The notes beneath the pieces are model-generated. The model made no database searches. It had not been told where the DNA came from and saw only the letters and a program-made list of their open reading frames with translations. The position numbers and the translations under genes were made by a program. Positions 1 through 7,691 of a stretch of 11,409 bases of DNA are shown piece after piece (position 1 is the stretch's first letter; each line of letters begins with the position of its first letter). Source of the DNA: Porticoccaceae bacterium (GTDB lineage Bacteria; Pseudomonadota; Gammaproteobacteria; Pseudomonadales; Porticoccaceae); assembly GCA_023229065.1 (NCBI GenBank), contig JALNZZ010000065.1, forward strand, positions 1-11,409, read 5' to 3'.

Positions 1-1518
1 ATGGCTATGAGGATCTTGGCAGTGAATCTCCGCCATCATAACAGTTCAAGACTGTCCTGGGTGACAGCGGCCCTGTTGGTGTTTGCTGCTCCCGGTCTGC
101 TGGCTAATGCAGACGCTACCGAGCACGTCGTCGAAATCCCGGTGCCCCCAGAGCAGCAGGTCCAGCAAGAACAACAGCCCGCCGCAACTGGCGCGGTCGA
201 GGATGAAGCCTCGCCGGGTCTCGCTGACTCGCCCCTGCCCGACGAGCTTTCGAGCGATGAGCCTTCAAGCAACGAACCTTCCAGTGACGAGCAACCATCC
301 CTCGATCAGCCCCATCCACCGGCGTTCTCGGACCAGCCTGAAGACGAGGCGGCAGACCCGGAACTTCTGGTCCACACCAACGTCGAGAACCTGCTCGCCG
401 CCTATCAGGCCCAGATCGACCATCAGCAGGCCCTCAACGGCACCTACCATCCCAGCCTGGCGGAATCCCTCACCAGCATGGCCCAGCTTCTGCAGCTACG
501 CGGTGAGCACGAAGCAGCCATTACAGCCTACCAGCGAGCCCAGCATATTCGGCGGGTCAATGACGGCATCTACAGTGTCAGCCAGGAGCCCATGCTGAGG
601 GGCATGATCGACTCCTATGCCGCGCTCGGCAACCTGGAATCTGTCGGCGATCACTTCGACCAGCTGTTATGGCTGTACGGTCGCGACTACGGTGCGGACG
701 ATCCGCGCCTGCTGCCCCTGGTTTCAGAAATCAGCAATTGGCACTTGCAGGCCTACAGCTACAACCCCAACCGCAAGGCAGTGCGACATCTGGTGCGGGC
801 CCACGAACTGGTGGCCAATACCATCGAGCGGATCAGCCACCGTGTCGGCGGCGGTAACCTGACGGTGCTCCCCCTGCTGCACAACCTGGTAGTGACCAAC
901 TACTATCTGGCTGACCACCAGCGCCGCTACCCCGTCGGCTCGCGGGACGGCTTCTCCATGCGCACCTCGATGGGCGGCATGTCCGAGCCCCTCACCCAGG
1001 ACGAGCTGTTGGCGATCAACAGCTACCAAAATGGCCGCCGTGCCCAGGAGAGTATCATCGCCACCCTTGCCGAGTCCCCCAATGTCACCACTCTGGAGCT
1101 GGTTGAAGCCCTCGCCGGACTGGGCGACTGGCACCTGTTGTTCGGGCGCACCAACTCCGCCCAGCAGGCCTATCGACAGGCCTGGGAGATTGCCGAGTCG
1201 GATCCGGCGACCAACCCGTTGCTCCCCGAGCTGTTCGGTGCCCCGCAACTGCTGGCCCTGCAGCCGACCAGCAGCAAAGGCGCCACTATCGTCGACCCCG
1301 AGAGCGAAGATGCGGTGCGGATCTTCACCCGCCTCACCATAGGCACCCGCGGCGATGTCAGGAGCAGCGAAATTGTTGAGATACAACCGGCCGAGAGCGA
1401 GGAGCTATCCAGCACCGCTACCCGCGAGTTGCGCAAGCTGCGCTTTCGGCCACGACTGATAGATGGCACCATGTCCAGCAGCGAGGGGGTGGAATATACC
1501 CTCGCCCTGCGACCCTGA
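1..1518 (+). CDS. Exported TPR protein with C-terminal TonB-C-like domain
   Basis: The protein is 505 residues. Residues 1-39 look like a signal peptide: a charged start, a hydrophobic core around 20-34, then an Ala-rich cleavage region (ANA/ADA, 35-39). Residues about 40-120 are acidic, Pro/Ser/Gln-rich and probably disordered. Residues about 122-410 are helical, with TPR-like pairs clearest near 148-190 (AQLLQLRGEHEAAITAYQRA) and 365-400. From about 432 to the end the pattern matches the TonB C-terminal fold: a strand with RGDVRSSEIVEI, a helix, then LRKLRFRPRLIDGT and a final strand. A periplasmic role linking the machine to an outer-membrane or peptidoglycan partner is inferred. ATG 1 and ATG 7 are both possible starts. 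The sequence upstream lies outside the window, so neither the ribosome site nor a longer start can be judged. The next gene begins 24 nt after the stop. Confidence 0.85.
   Translation: MAMRILAVNLRHHNSSRLSWVTAALLVFAAPGLLANADATEHVVEIPVPPEQQVQQEQQPAATGAVEDEASPGLADSPLPDELSSDEPSSNEPSSDEQPSLDQPHPPAFSDQPEDEAADPELLVHTNVENLLAAYQAQIDHQQALNGTYHPSLAESLTSMAQLLQLRGEHEAAITAYQRAQHIRRVNDGIYSVSQEPMLRGMIDSYAALGNLESVGDHFDQLLWLYGRDYGADDPRLLPLVSEISNWHLQAYSYNPNRKAVRHLVRAHELVANTIERISHRVGGGNLTVLPLLHNLVVTNYYLADHQRRYPVGSRDGFSMRTSMGGMSEPLTQDELLAINSYQNGRRAQESIIATLAESPNVTTLELVEALAGLGDWHLLFGRTNSAQQAYRQAWEIAESDPATNPLLPELFGAPQLLALQPTSSKGATIVDPESEDAVRIFTRLTIGTRGDVRSSEIVEIQPAESEELSSTATRELRKLRFRPRLIDGTMSSSEGVEYTLALRP
250..294 (+). 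repeat. Three imperfect 15-nt tandem repeats encoding S-S-(D/N)-E-(P/Q)
   Basis: Inside the first gene, three consecutive 15-nt units encode SSDEP, SSNEP and SSDEQ. The units differ mostly by synonymous changes, so the peptide is more regular than the DNA. They lie in the acidic, probably disordered linker after the signal peptide, and look like slippage-derived spacer sequence rather than a binding site. Confidence 0.6.
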
Positions 1519-1542
1519 CAGACTGTGAACAGGCCGATCTCC

Positions 1543-2553
1543 ATGAAATACTCTCTTGTTCTACTTGGGCTGCTGGGGGTACTGGCACTGGCTGGCTGCC
1601 AGAGCCAGCAACAGTCACAACAGCAACCCCCCACCACTCCGCCGACCAGCAGCTCGACAGAGGCGGGCCAGTCCGACCCCTCCGGCGCGACTCAATCGGC
1701 ATCGGCTTCCAGTCCGTCGACCGCCAGCGGCGCAGCCACCAGCTCCACCGCCGCGAGCAGCGCCCCCAGCGGGCAGAGCGATGGCAGCCCCCCGGCAGGT
1801 GACTCGCCCTCCACCTCCTCGACCCACGGCAGCGATGGCACAGCTGGCGGCCAGCCCCCTGCCGAGCCGGGATACGACAGCGCCGCTGGCGATGACAGTT
1901 TGTACGGTGACGGCGCAGCGGCAGCTGCCGGCGAAGCTGCTGGCGTGCCAGGCACCGAGAGCGATGCGGGAAGTCCCGCTAGCAGCGACATGGCAGGAGA
2001 CAGGGGCGGTGCCACAGCCGACCCAGGCGCCGCTGGCGCCATGACCGGTGACGAACGTATCGAGGCGCTGGACGGGCAGTTGAACGAGTCCTTTGCCACC
2101 TTCGACGCCATGATCCTCGGCGAGCGGGCAGCGGTGGCGGCCATCGCCGACAGCCTGCCGGCCTCTGCCACCTCACCCCGCGGTGGCGGGGGCGCCGACG
2201 ACGGTAGCGGCATAGGTGGAGATGGTATGGGTGGGAACGGAAGTGGCGGCGGCCCCCTGTTCGAGGAGGGTGACCTCAGCGAGCCCGGCGGACCCATGGC
2301 CGGGGGTATGGACGACGGCAGTGGTGACGACGGCGACGGTGACTACAGCGGCGGTGCCCAGGCCTCGACATCGACCACTGCCGGTTTGCCTGGCCGTGGC
2401 CAGGGACATGGCCAGGTGCCGCCAGACCTGGTGGATGGCAGCGATGATGATATCGTCGCCCGTCAGATTCGCGAGGCGGCCATGAACGAACCCGACCCGG
2501 TGCTCAGGGAAAAACTCTGGGATGAATACCGCAAGTACAAGACAGGCAACTGA
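1543..2553 (+). CDS. Ser/Ala/Gly-rich lipoprotein with conserved-looking C-terminal tail
   Basis: I chose ATG 1543 (336 residues) over the in-frame GTG at 1525 because it gives a compact lipoprotein signal: MKYSLVLLGLLGVLALAGC, with the lipobox Cys at residue 19. The residue after Cys is Gln, which does not suggest inner-membrane retention, so outer-membrane attachment is likely. Residues about 20-165 are low-complexity Ser, Thr, Ala, Pro and Gly. Residues about 172-200 form a short predicted helix (RIEALDGQLNESFATFDAMI). Residues about 212-270 are Gly/Asp-rich. The final 36 residues (from D301) return to ordinary charged, helical composition (DDDIVARQIREAAMNEPDPV followed by LREKLWDEYRKYK) and look like the functional part. 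It could be a flexible tether presenting the tail to a partner. No enzymatic motif is visible and the function is unknown. Confidence 0.8.
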   Translation: MKYSLVLLGLLGVLALAGCQSQQQSQQQPPTTPPTSSSTEAGQSDPSGATQSASASSPSTASGAATSSTAASSAPSGQSDGSPPAGDSPSTSSTHGSDGTAGGQPPAEPGYDSAAGDDSLYGDGAAAAAGEAAGVPGTESDAGSPASSDMAGDRGGATADPGAAGAMTGDERIEALDGQLNESFATFDAMILGERAAVAAIADSLPASATSPRGGGGADDGSGIGGDGMGGNGSGGGPLFEEGDLSEPGGPMAGGMDDGSGDDGDGDYSGGAQASTSTTAGLPGRGQGHGQVPPDLVDGSDDDIVARQIREAAMNEPDPVLREKLWDEYRKYKTGN

Positions 2554-2559
2554 TACCCG

Positions 2560-3744
2560 ATGACCAAGTCCTGGTATACCACTCTGCTCTGGCAGGCGTT
2601 TTCAGTGTTGCTGATAGTGACCCTGGCGGGCTGTGGCACCACCACCGTCAAGTCTACCCAGTACACGCCTCTCAGCCAGGAGACTGCCATTATCCCCGAG
2701 AGCGAGCTGCTGGACGTCGGGGTGGTTCCCTTCGATCCCGGCGTGGACGGCAAGCAGGACGACGACGTGCGCCCGGAAGTGCGCAACGCCGAATCTCGCT
2801 ATCTGGCCAGTCAGCTGGTCGCTACCCTGCAGAGCAGCGCTGCCTGGGGACCAGTGCGGGTAATTCCCGACCCCACCACTGTGGTGGATCTCACGATCGA
2901 GGGTACCATCCTCCACTCCGATGGCGAAAAGCTTGAGCTGGCCATTGTCGCCCGCGACAGCAGCGGTCGCAGCTGGCTCGACAAGACCTACCGGGAAGTG
3001 GCCAGCGTCTACGCCTACGACAATCGCCGCAGCCAGCCCCGCGATCCCTTTCAGGGCATCTACAACCGCATCGCCAATGATCTCATGCAAATGCGCAGCC
3101 AGTTGCCAGCGGGGCGCGCCGAAGAGCTGCGAACCCTGTCGGAGCTGCGCTTTGCCCGCGATTTTGTTCCCGACGCCTACAGTGAACACGTGCGTGCCAA
3201 TCGCCGCGGCGAGCTTGAGATCATCCGCCTGCCCGCTGCCAACGACCCTATCATGGCCCGCATCCAGGCTATCCGCGAGCGAGACTACCTGTTTATCGAT
3301 ACCCTGCAGGAACACTACGACACCTTTCAGCGCCGCATGGACAGTCCCTACCAGATCTGGCGCGCCGAGAGCTACCGGGAAGTTATCGCCACCCGCCAGC
3401 TAAAGAGAGAATCCACAGCGCGCATGGTGGGCGGCATCGCTGCGGTGGCAGGGGGTATACTGGCCGCCGGCTCCAGCGATGGTTCCGCCCGGGTTGGCGG
3501 CATGATGGCGGCCGGTGCCGGCGGCATGCTGATCAAGAGCGCCCTCGGCAAGCGCCAGGAGGCCCAGATGCATATCGAGGCCCTGGCGGAACTGGGAGAG
3601 TCCCTGGAAATCGCACTCGAGCCCCAGGTGATCGAACTGGAGGACCGCACCATCACCCTCACTGGTAACGCCCAGGCCCAGTACGCGCAATGGAAGGATA
3701 TTCTCAAGCAAGTCTATGAGGCCGAGTACGGGATGCCGCAGTAA
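2560..3744 (+). CDS. Lipoprotein with N-terminal alpha/beta domain and glycine zipper
   Basis: The protein is 394 residues. A lipoprotein signal ends in the lipobox LAGC (Cys at residue 25). Next comes an alpha/beta segment: a strand (VGVVPFDPGV), a helix (RYLASQLVATLQSS), strands around VRVIPD and VDLTIEGTI, and a strand-rich region up to about 150. This order resembles periplasmic lipoproteins of the LpoB/CsgG/GNA1162 type, but that comparison is by eye only. Residues about 170-285 are helical and charged. Residues about 289-331 are a glycine zipper (GGIAAVAGGILAAG then GGMMAAGAGGMLI) that could insert in or line a membrane. The last 60 residues are helical with a short strand section. The start is 6 nt after the previous stop and the end 2 nt before the next start, indicating one transcript. 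No catalytic residues are recognised. It may be an outer-membrane or periplasmic structural part. Confidence 0.82.
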   Translation: MTKSWYTTLLWQAFSVLLIVTLAGCGTTTVKSTQYTPLSQETAIIPESELLDVGVVPFDPGVDGKQDDDVRPEVRNAESRYLASQLVATLQSSAAWGPVRVIPDPTTVVDLTIEGTILHSDGEKLELAIVARDSSGRSWLDKTYREVASVYAYDNRRSQPRDPFQGIYNRIANDLMQMRSQLPAGRAEELRTLSELRFARDFVPDAYSEHVRANRRGELEIIRLPAANDPIMARIQAIRERDYLFIDTLQEHYDTFQRRMDSPYQIWRAESYREVIATRQLKRESTARMVGGIAAVAGGILAAGSSDGSARVGGMMAAGAGGMLIKSALGKRQEAQMHIEALAELGESLEIALEPQVIELEDRTITLTGNAQAQYAQWKDILKQVYEAEYGMPQ

Positions 3745-3746
3745 CC

Positions 3747-5255
3747 ATGCCCCAGCACCACAGTGACAAGATTCAACCCGCCGCCATCGACCTCGTTGCC
3801 GCCCCCCGTCAGGCCCCCGGTAGCACAGCTGCCGACACCTCCAAGCGGGCAGGCAAAGGCTGGCTGATCCCCGCCGCCGGCGCCATTTTGCTGGCGATTC
3901 TGGCGGTCCTGTTTCTCGCCCCCCAGTGGTTTATACCGGCACCACCAGCGGCGGTGGCTCCCGCTGATACCACCCCGCCACCTGCAGCAGCGGTACCCGG
4001 CACCGGTTCGCCCTACAGCGAAGCAGAGCTGGCCCAGGCGCGGCGCGAAGCTCAGGATATTCTCGCCAAACTGCTCGCCGAACAAAAAGGCCTCGAAGCC
4101 AATCAGGTGGAGCTGTGGGCCGACCAGGCCTTTGAGGACGCCCGTGCCCTGGCGCTGGAAGGCGATGCCCGCTATCGGGAGCGAGACTTTCCCGCTGCCC
4201 TGACTCTCTATCAGCAGGCCCTCGATGCCCTTGCCGCCATTTCAGCCAGTCTGCCCGAACATCTCACCAGTCTGCTGGCGACCGGTCACCAAGCACTGGC
4301 AGCCGGCGACGAGCAGGCGGCCAGCACCGCGTTTCAGGCAGTATTGACCCTGCAGCCCGATCACAGCGAGGCTCAACAAGGGTTGGAGCGCGCCACTCTG
4401 CTGCCCCAGACCCGGCCACTGCTGGCCACTGCCCGTCAGCAACAGGCCAGTGACCAGCTGGAGGAGGCCTCTGCTACCCTGGAAAAGTTATTGGCCCTGG
4501 ACAAGGCTCACGACGAGGCCCGCAACTTGCTGGCGACGATAACGGATACCCTGGCGGAGCGCGCCTTTGACCGTGCCATGAGCGAAGGCCTGGTGGCGCT
4601 GCGCGACGGGCGCCTGGAGGCCGCTGCTACTGCCTTCCGCCGCGCCCTGACAATTCGTCCCGGCCACGCCGATGCCAGTTCCGGGCTGGCCCAGGTCAAC
4701 AGCCGTCAACAGGCCAACACCCTGGCCCGCCAGCTTTCCAGCGCCCGGGAGCTGGAAAGCAGCGAACAGTGGCGCCAGGCCGCCGACCTCTACGCCCGCC
4801 TGCGCGCCGACGACGAGAGCCTGGTGGAAGCGCGGATCGGCGCAATCCGCAGTGCCGCCCGCGCCGAGCTGGACGCCGGCATCAGTCGTATTCTCGACGA
4901 CCCTCTGCGCCTGGCCTCGTCGGCAGTGTATAACCAGGGGCGCCAGCTGCTGGCAGATGCTCGCGCCATCGCCGAACCGGGACCGCGCCTGCAAGCGCAG
5001 ACGGCGGCCCTGGCGCAGGCCCTCGCCGCTTCGCAGGTTCCCATCACCGTCAGACTGGAATCGGACAATCGCACCCGCGTCACCCTGCTGCGGGTGGCGG
5101 AGCTGGGCACTTTCAGTGAACACAGCATAGACCTCAAACCCGGCCACTATGTGGCTGTGGGCAGCCGGGCGGGGTACCGCGATGTGCGCGTTGAGTTCCA
5201 GGTGGCCAGCGGTGCCGAGCCACAGGTTCAGGTCGTGTGCAAGGATCCGGTGTAA
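3747..5255 (+). CDS. Inner-membrane-anchored periplasmic TPR protein with PEGA-like C-terminus
   Basis: The protein is 502 residues. The N-terminal 38 residues are hydrophilic and end in positive charges (KRAGKG). One transmembrane helix follows at about 39-62, so most of the protein should be periplasmic. A Pro/Ala-rich linker runs to about 88. From about 130 to 370 there are five TPR-like units, each with the G-(D/R)-x-x-A pattern, for example ARYRERDFPAALTLYQQALD and VALRDGRLEAAATAFRRALT. Residues about 431-502 form a beta-rich end with LKPGHYVAVGSRAGYRDV, typical of PEGA-type domains and strikingly like the start of the next protein. TPRs bind peptides or proteins, so a scaffold role in an envelope complex is inferred. 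The start lies 2 nt after the preceding stop with no strong Shine-Dalgarno, suggesting translational coupling. The stop overlaps the next start by one base. Confidence 0.85.
   Translation: MPQHHSDKIQPAAIDLVAAPRQAPGSTAADTSKRAGKGWLIPAAGAILLAILAVLFLAPQWFIPAPPAAVAPADTTPPPAAAVPGTGSPYSEAELAQARREAQDILAKLLAEQKGLEANQVELWADQAFEDARALALEGDARYRERDFPAALTLYQQALDALAAISASLPEHLTSLLATGHQALAAGDEQAASTAFQAVLTLQPDHSEAQQGLERATLLPQTRPLLATARQQQASDQLEEASATLEKLLALDKAHDEARNLLATITDTLAERAFDRAMSEGLVALRDGRLEAAATAFRRALTIRPGHADASSGLAQVNSRQQANTLARQLSSARELESSEQWRQAADLYARLRADDESLVEARIGAIRSAARAELDAGISRILDDPLRLASSAVYNQGRQLLADARAIAEPGPRLQAQTAALAQALAASQVPITVRLESDNRTRVTLLRVAELGTFSEHSIDLKPGHYVAVGSRAGYRDVRVEFQVASGAEPQVQVVCKDPV
5241..5245 (+). 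promoter_or_regulatory. Shine-Dalgarno supporting ATG 5255
   Basis: AAGGA ends 9 nt before ATG 5255, which overlaps the preceding stop as TAATG. This supports ATG 5255 rather than the upstream in-frame GTG at 5237 as the start of the PEGA/SUMF1-like gene. Confidence 0.6.
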
Positions 5256-7315
5256 TGGCGAACCCTGACAACTCTCGCAGTACGACGATCTCCCCTATTG
5301 CCTTCGAGCCTGCGGGCGGCAAGCGCGGGCCGCGGCGTCGGTTGCCCCCCGCCGCTTCCATCGCGGTGGCCGTGCTGCTGGTGCTGGTAGGTGCCGTTCT
5401 TTGGTTTGTGTTCACCGCCCGCTCTCTTACCGTGGAGGTCACCCCCGCCGAGGCAACCACCGAGATCAGCGGCGGTCTGGCTGTTACCATCGCCGACCAC
5501 CTGCTGCTGCGCCCCGGCACCTACCGCCTGGAAGCCAGCGCTCCCGGCTATCGGGATCTGGATCGCACCATCACCGTCGGCCCGGAACCCGAGCAGCGGA
5601 TTGCCATCGAGCTGGACAAAAAGCCGGGGCAACTGGCGGTGGTTACCGAACCTGAGGGCGCGCGGATCCTGCTCAACGGCCGCGATCGGGGCGAAACGCC
5701 CCAGACCCTTGCCGAGCTGCCTGCCGGTGATTATCGCGTCGAACTGCTTCACCCCCGCCACAAGCCCTGGCGCGGTGAGCTGGCCCTGCCGGGCATGGAA
5801 ATTACCGAGCGACTCGAAGTGGCACTGGAACCCGCCTGGGGCCTGATCAAGCTGACCAGCGAGCCCTCGGGTGCCGAAGTCAGCGTCGGCGGCCAGCCCG
5901 TCGGCACCACTCCGCTGACCGCCCAGGTACTGGAAAGCGGCGAGCCCGTCAGCCTCAAACTCGCCGGCCATCGCCGCTGGGAACAAGTGCTGTACGGGGT
6001 GGTGGGTCAAACCCTGGAGCAGCCTACCGTCACCCTCTCTCCCGCTGCCGGGCTCGCCAACATCACCAGCACACCCAGCGGCGCCACCGTCACCGTCAAC
6101 GACCAGTACCGGGGCCGCACCCCACTGGAACTGGAACTGGAGCCAAACCGAGAGCACCGTATCGCCCTGCTGCTGGACGGCTACCACAGCGCCGACCAGC
6201 ACCTGCAACTCGCCGCTGGCGAGGAGCGCACTGTGGATATTCGACTGCAGGCAAACCTCGGCACCCTCCAGCTCAGTGCCAGCCCGCCAGGCACCATCCT
6301 GTTGGTAGACGGCCAGCAGCGCGAACCGGGGGAGATCAGCTTGCCGGCGCGCCCCCACCGCATCGAGGCGCGGCTTGCCGGCCACGCCAGCGAGAGCCGT
6401 ACCGTGACTCCGCGCCCCGGCATGGAACAGCGGGTTCACTTCGCCCTGCGTCCCGACACTCCCTCTGGCCCCACGACGCCGGCACCAGAACTCACCACCA
6501 GTGCCGGTCAGCGACTATTGCTGATGGCCCCCACTGGCAGCCACACCCTCGGCTCGTCGCGGCGCGAGCAGGGTCGGCGCGCCAACGAAACCCAGCGCAC
6601 AGTAGCTTTTGAGCGCCCCTTCTATTTGGCGACCACGCCCGTGACCAACGCCCAGTTCAAGCAGTTCCGGGTCACCCACTCCTCCAGTCATTTCAACCGC
6701 AACACCCTCGACCTGCCGGATCAGCCCGTGGTGAAAGTCAGCTGGGAGGACGCCGCTCTCTATTGCAACTGGCTGAGTGCACGGGACGGCCTGCCACCGT
6801 TTTATAAAGAGTCCGGCGGCAAAATCACTGGCCACGACCCCCAATCCACCGGCTATCGCCTGGCCAGTGAGGCCGAGTGGGAGTGGGCAGCCCGCGCCGC
6901 GGACGGCGGTGCTCTGCGCCGCTTCCCCTGGGGCGAGGCCTTTCCGCCACCGGCCTCGGCGGGCGTCAACTATGCCGATGCCAGTGCCGCCGATCTGCTC
7001 GGCCGGGTGGTGGCCGGTTACCGCGACGGCCATATCGTCTCGGCACCGGTCACCGCCCTGCCCGCCAATGGCCGCGGACTTTACGGCATGGGCCACAATG
7101 TGGCGGAGTGGGTACACGATTACTATGGCATCGAGACCACGTTGGGAACCGCTCCGCGCACCGACTCCCTCGGCCCCGAGAGCGGCGAATTTAGAGTGAT
7201 TCGCGGTGCCAGCTGGCGCCATGGCACCCTGACCGAGTTGCGGCTATCCTTCCGCGACTACGGCAGCGACCCCCGCGATGATGTAGGCTTTCGGATCGCC
7301 CGCTACGCCCGTTAA
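5255..7315 (+). CDS. Membrane-anchored protein with five PEGA-type repeats and a SUMF1/FGE-like domain
   Basis: The protein is 686 residues from ATG 5255. A basic cytoplasmic start (KRGPRRR, 23-29) precedes one transmembrane helix at 33-54, placing the rest in the periplasm. Five beta-rich PEGA-type repeats begin near residues 57, 125, 196, 266 and 336, a regular period of about 70. Repeats 2-4 share the core x-x-(E/T)-P-x-G-A plus G-x-T-P. Residues about 417-686 are a formylglycine-generating-enzyme/SUMF1 fold, with TPVTNAQFKQF, VVKVSWEDAALYCNWLS, YRLASEAEWEWAARA, GHNVAEW (613-619), RGASW (650-654) and VGFRIAR near the end. FGE enzymes carry copper-binding cysteines after the RGGS motif. Here that region has none, and the only Cys in the domain is C504, so sulfatase activation is unlikely. 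A binding or structural role, as suggested for GldK, is more plausible. Adjacent genes encode the TPR scaffold and the proton channel. Confidence 0.9.
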   Translation: MANPDNSRSTTISPIAFEPAGGKRGPRRRLPPAASIAVAVLLVLVGAVLWFVFTARSLTVEVTPAEATTEISGGLAVTIADHLLLRPGTYRLEASAPGYRDLDRTITVGPEPEQRIAIELDKKPGQLAVVTEPEGARILLNGRDRGETPQTLAELPAGDYRVELLHPRHKPWRGELALPGMEITERLEVALEPAWGLIKLTSEPSGAEVSVGGQPVGTTPLTAQVLESGEPVSLKLAGHRRWEQVLYGVVGQTLEQPTVTLSPAAGLANITSTPSGATVTVNDQYRGRTPLELELEPNREHRIALLLDGYHSADQHLQLAAGEERTVDIRLQANLGTLQLSASPPGTILLVDGQQREPGEISLPARPHRIEARLAGHASESRTVTPRPGMEQRVHFALRPDTPSGPTTPAPELTTSAGQRLLLMAPTGSHTLGSSRREQGRRANETQRTVAFERPFYLATTPVTNAQFKQFRVTHSSSHFNRNTLDLPDQPVVKVSWEDAALYCNWLSARDGLPPFYKESGGKITGHDPQSTGYRLASEAEWEWAARAADGGALRRFPWGEAFPPPASAGVNYADASAADLLGRVVAGYRDGHIVSAPVTALPANGRGLYGMGHNVAEWVHDYYGIETTLGTAPRTDSLGPESGEFRVIRGASWRHGTLTELRLSFRDYGSDPRDDVGFRIARYAR
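5426..6460 (+). repeat. Five tandem PEGA-type repeats, about 70 codons each
   Basis: Coding repeat units start near 5426, 5627, 5840, 6050 and 6260, spaced about 201, 213, 210 and 210 nt. They share amino-acid pattern but little nucleotide identity, so they are old domain duplications. Repeat 5 has lost the G-x-T-P core (it reads REPGEISLP there), and repeat 1 lacks the opening E-P-x-G-A. Confidence 0.75.
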
Positions 7316-7369
7316 TCCAGGAAGCTGTGTTGAGGAGCCCAGCACATCCTCTTCATACAGAGATAGACG

Positions 7370-7690
7370 ATGAGACATAATCACAACAGTCCCCACTACC
7401 CGAGCACCCTCTGCAGGAGCCTCCTGGCCACCCTGCTTGCTGTCGCCATGCTGACCCTGACCTCGAGCTGGGCGGTGGCGCAGGAGGCCGAGCCAGAGCA
7501 GCGTACCTCCTCCTCGACTCCCAGCTCTACCCCCACCAGCGAGCAGCAGGAGCAAGTGCGCACAGAGACCAATCCCGCGCCGGCCAGCCGCCAGGAGGAG
7601 ACGCGCACCCGTACGCCTTCGGACGACCCCTTCCGCCCCTCCGAGACTATCTCCGAGGATCTCTCTGTACCTTTTCCTGTGGATATCTGA
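7370..7690 (+). CDS. Small secreted, disordered protein
   Basis: The protein is 106 residues. The N-terminus is polar and His/Asn-rich, followed by a hydrophobic core at about 17-33 and a good signal-peptidase site after A35-V36-A37. The mature part, about 69 residues, is rich in Glu, Gln, Ser, Thr and Pro with almost no hydrophobic residues until the end. There SEDLSVPFPVDI looks like a short linear binding motif. The gene follows the longest gap of the window (54 nt) and ends 1 nt before the proton-channel start, so it is probably co-expressed with the motor genes. It has only a weak ribosome site (GAGAT about 6 nt upstream). The function is unknown. A plausible reading is a small periplasmic accessory peptide for the motor or VWA proteins. 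The signal peptide and tight packing argue against a chance reading frame. Confidence 0.72.
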   Translation: MRHNHNSPHYPSTLCRSLLATLLAVAMLTLTSSWAVAQEAEPEQRTSSSTPSSTPTSEQQEQVRTETNPAPASRQEETRTRTPSDDPFRPSETISEDLSVPFPVDI

Positions 7691-7691
7691 C

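Noticed and set aside
724..1386. 220-codon open frame on the minus strand
   Set aside because: It is a shadow of the TPR/TonB-C gene, with no recognisable motif or start context.
1525..1542. GTG 1525 as start of the Ser/Gly-rich lipoprotein
   Set aside because: It adds six residues before a well-formed lipoprotein signal and has no Shine-Dalgarno. ATG 1543 is the more natural start.
5228..6439. 403-codon open frame on the minus strand
   Set aside because: It lies wholly antisense to the PEGA array. Its product is low-complexity Gly/Ala/Gln-rich with no recognisable domain, as expected for the antisense of a high-GC gene.
6505..7315. Active sulfatase-modifying (formylglycine-generating) enzyme
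   Set aside because: The catalytic cysteines expected after the RGGS-like motif are absent, and no sulfatase gene is nearby.
7316..7369. Possible internal promoter and small hairpin in the 54-nt gap (TTGAGG, CATACA; GAGGA/TCCTC)
   Set aside because: The -10-like box is poor and the inverted repeat is only 5 bp with a 10-nt loop and no T-run. Neither a promoter nor a terminator can be supported.
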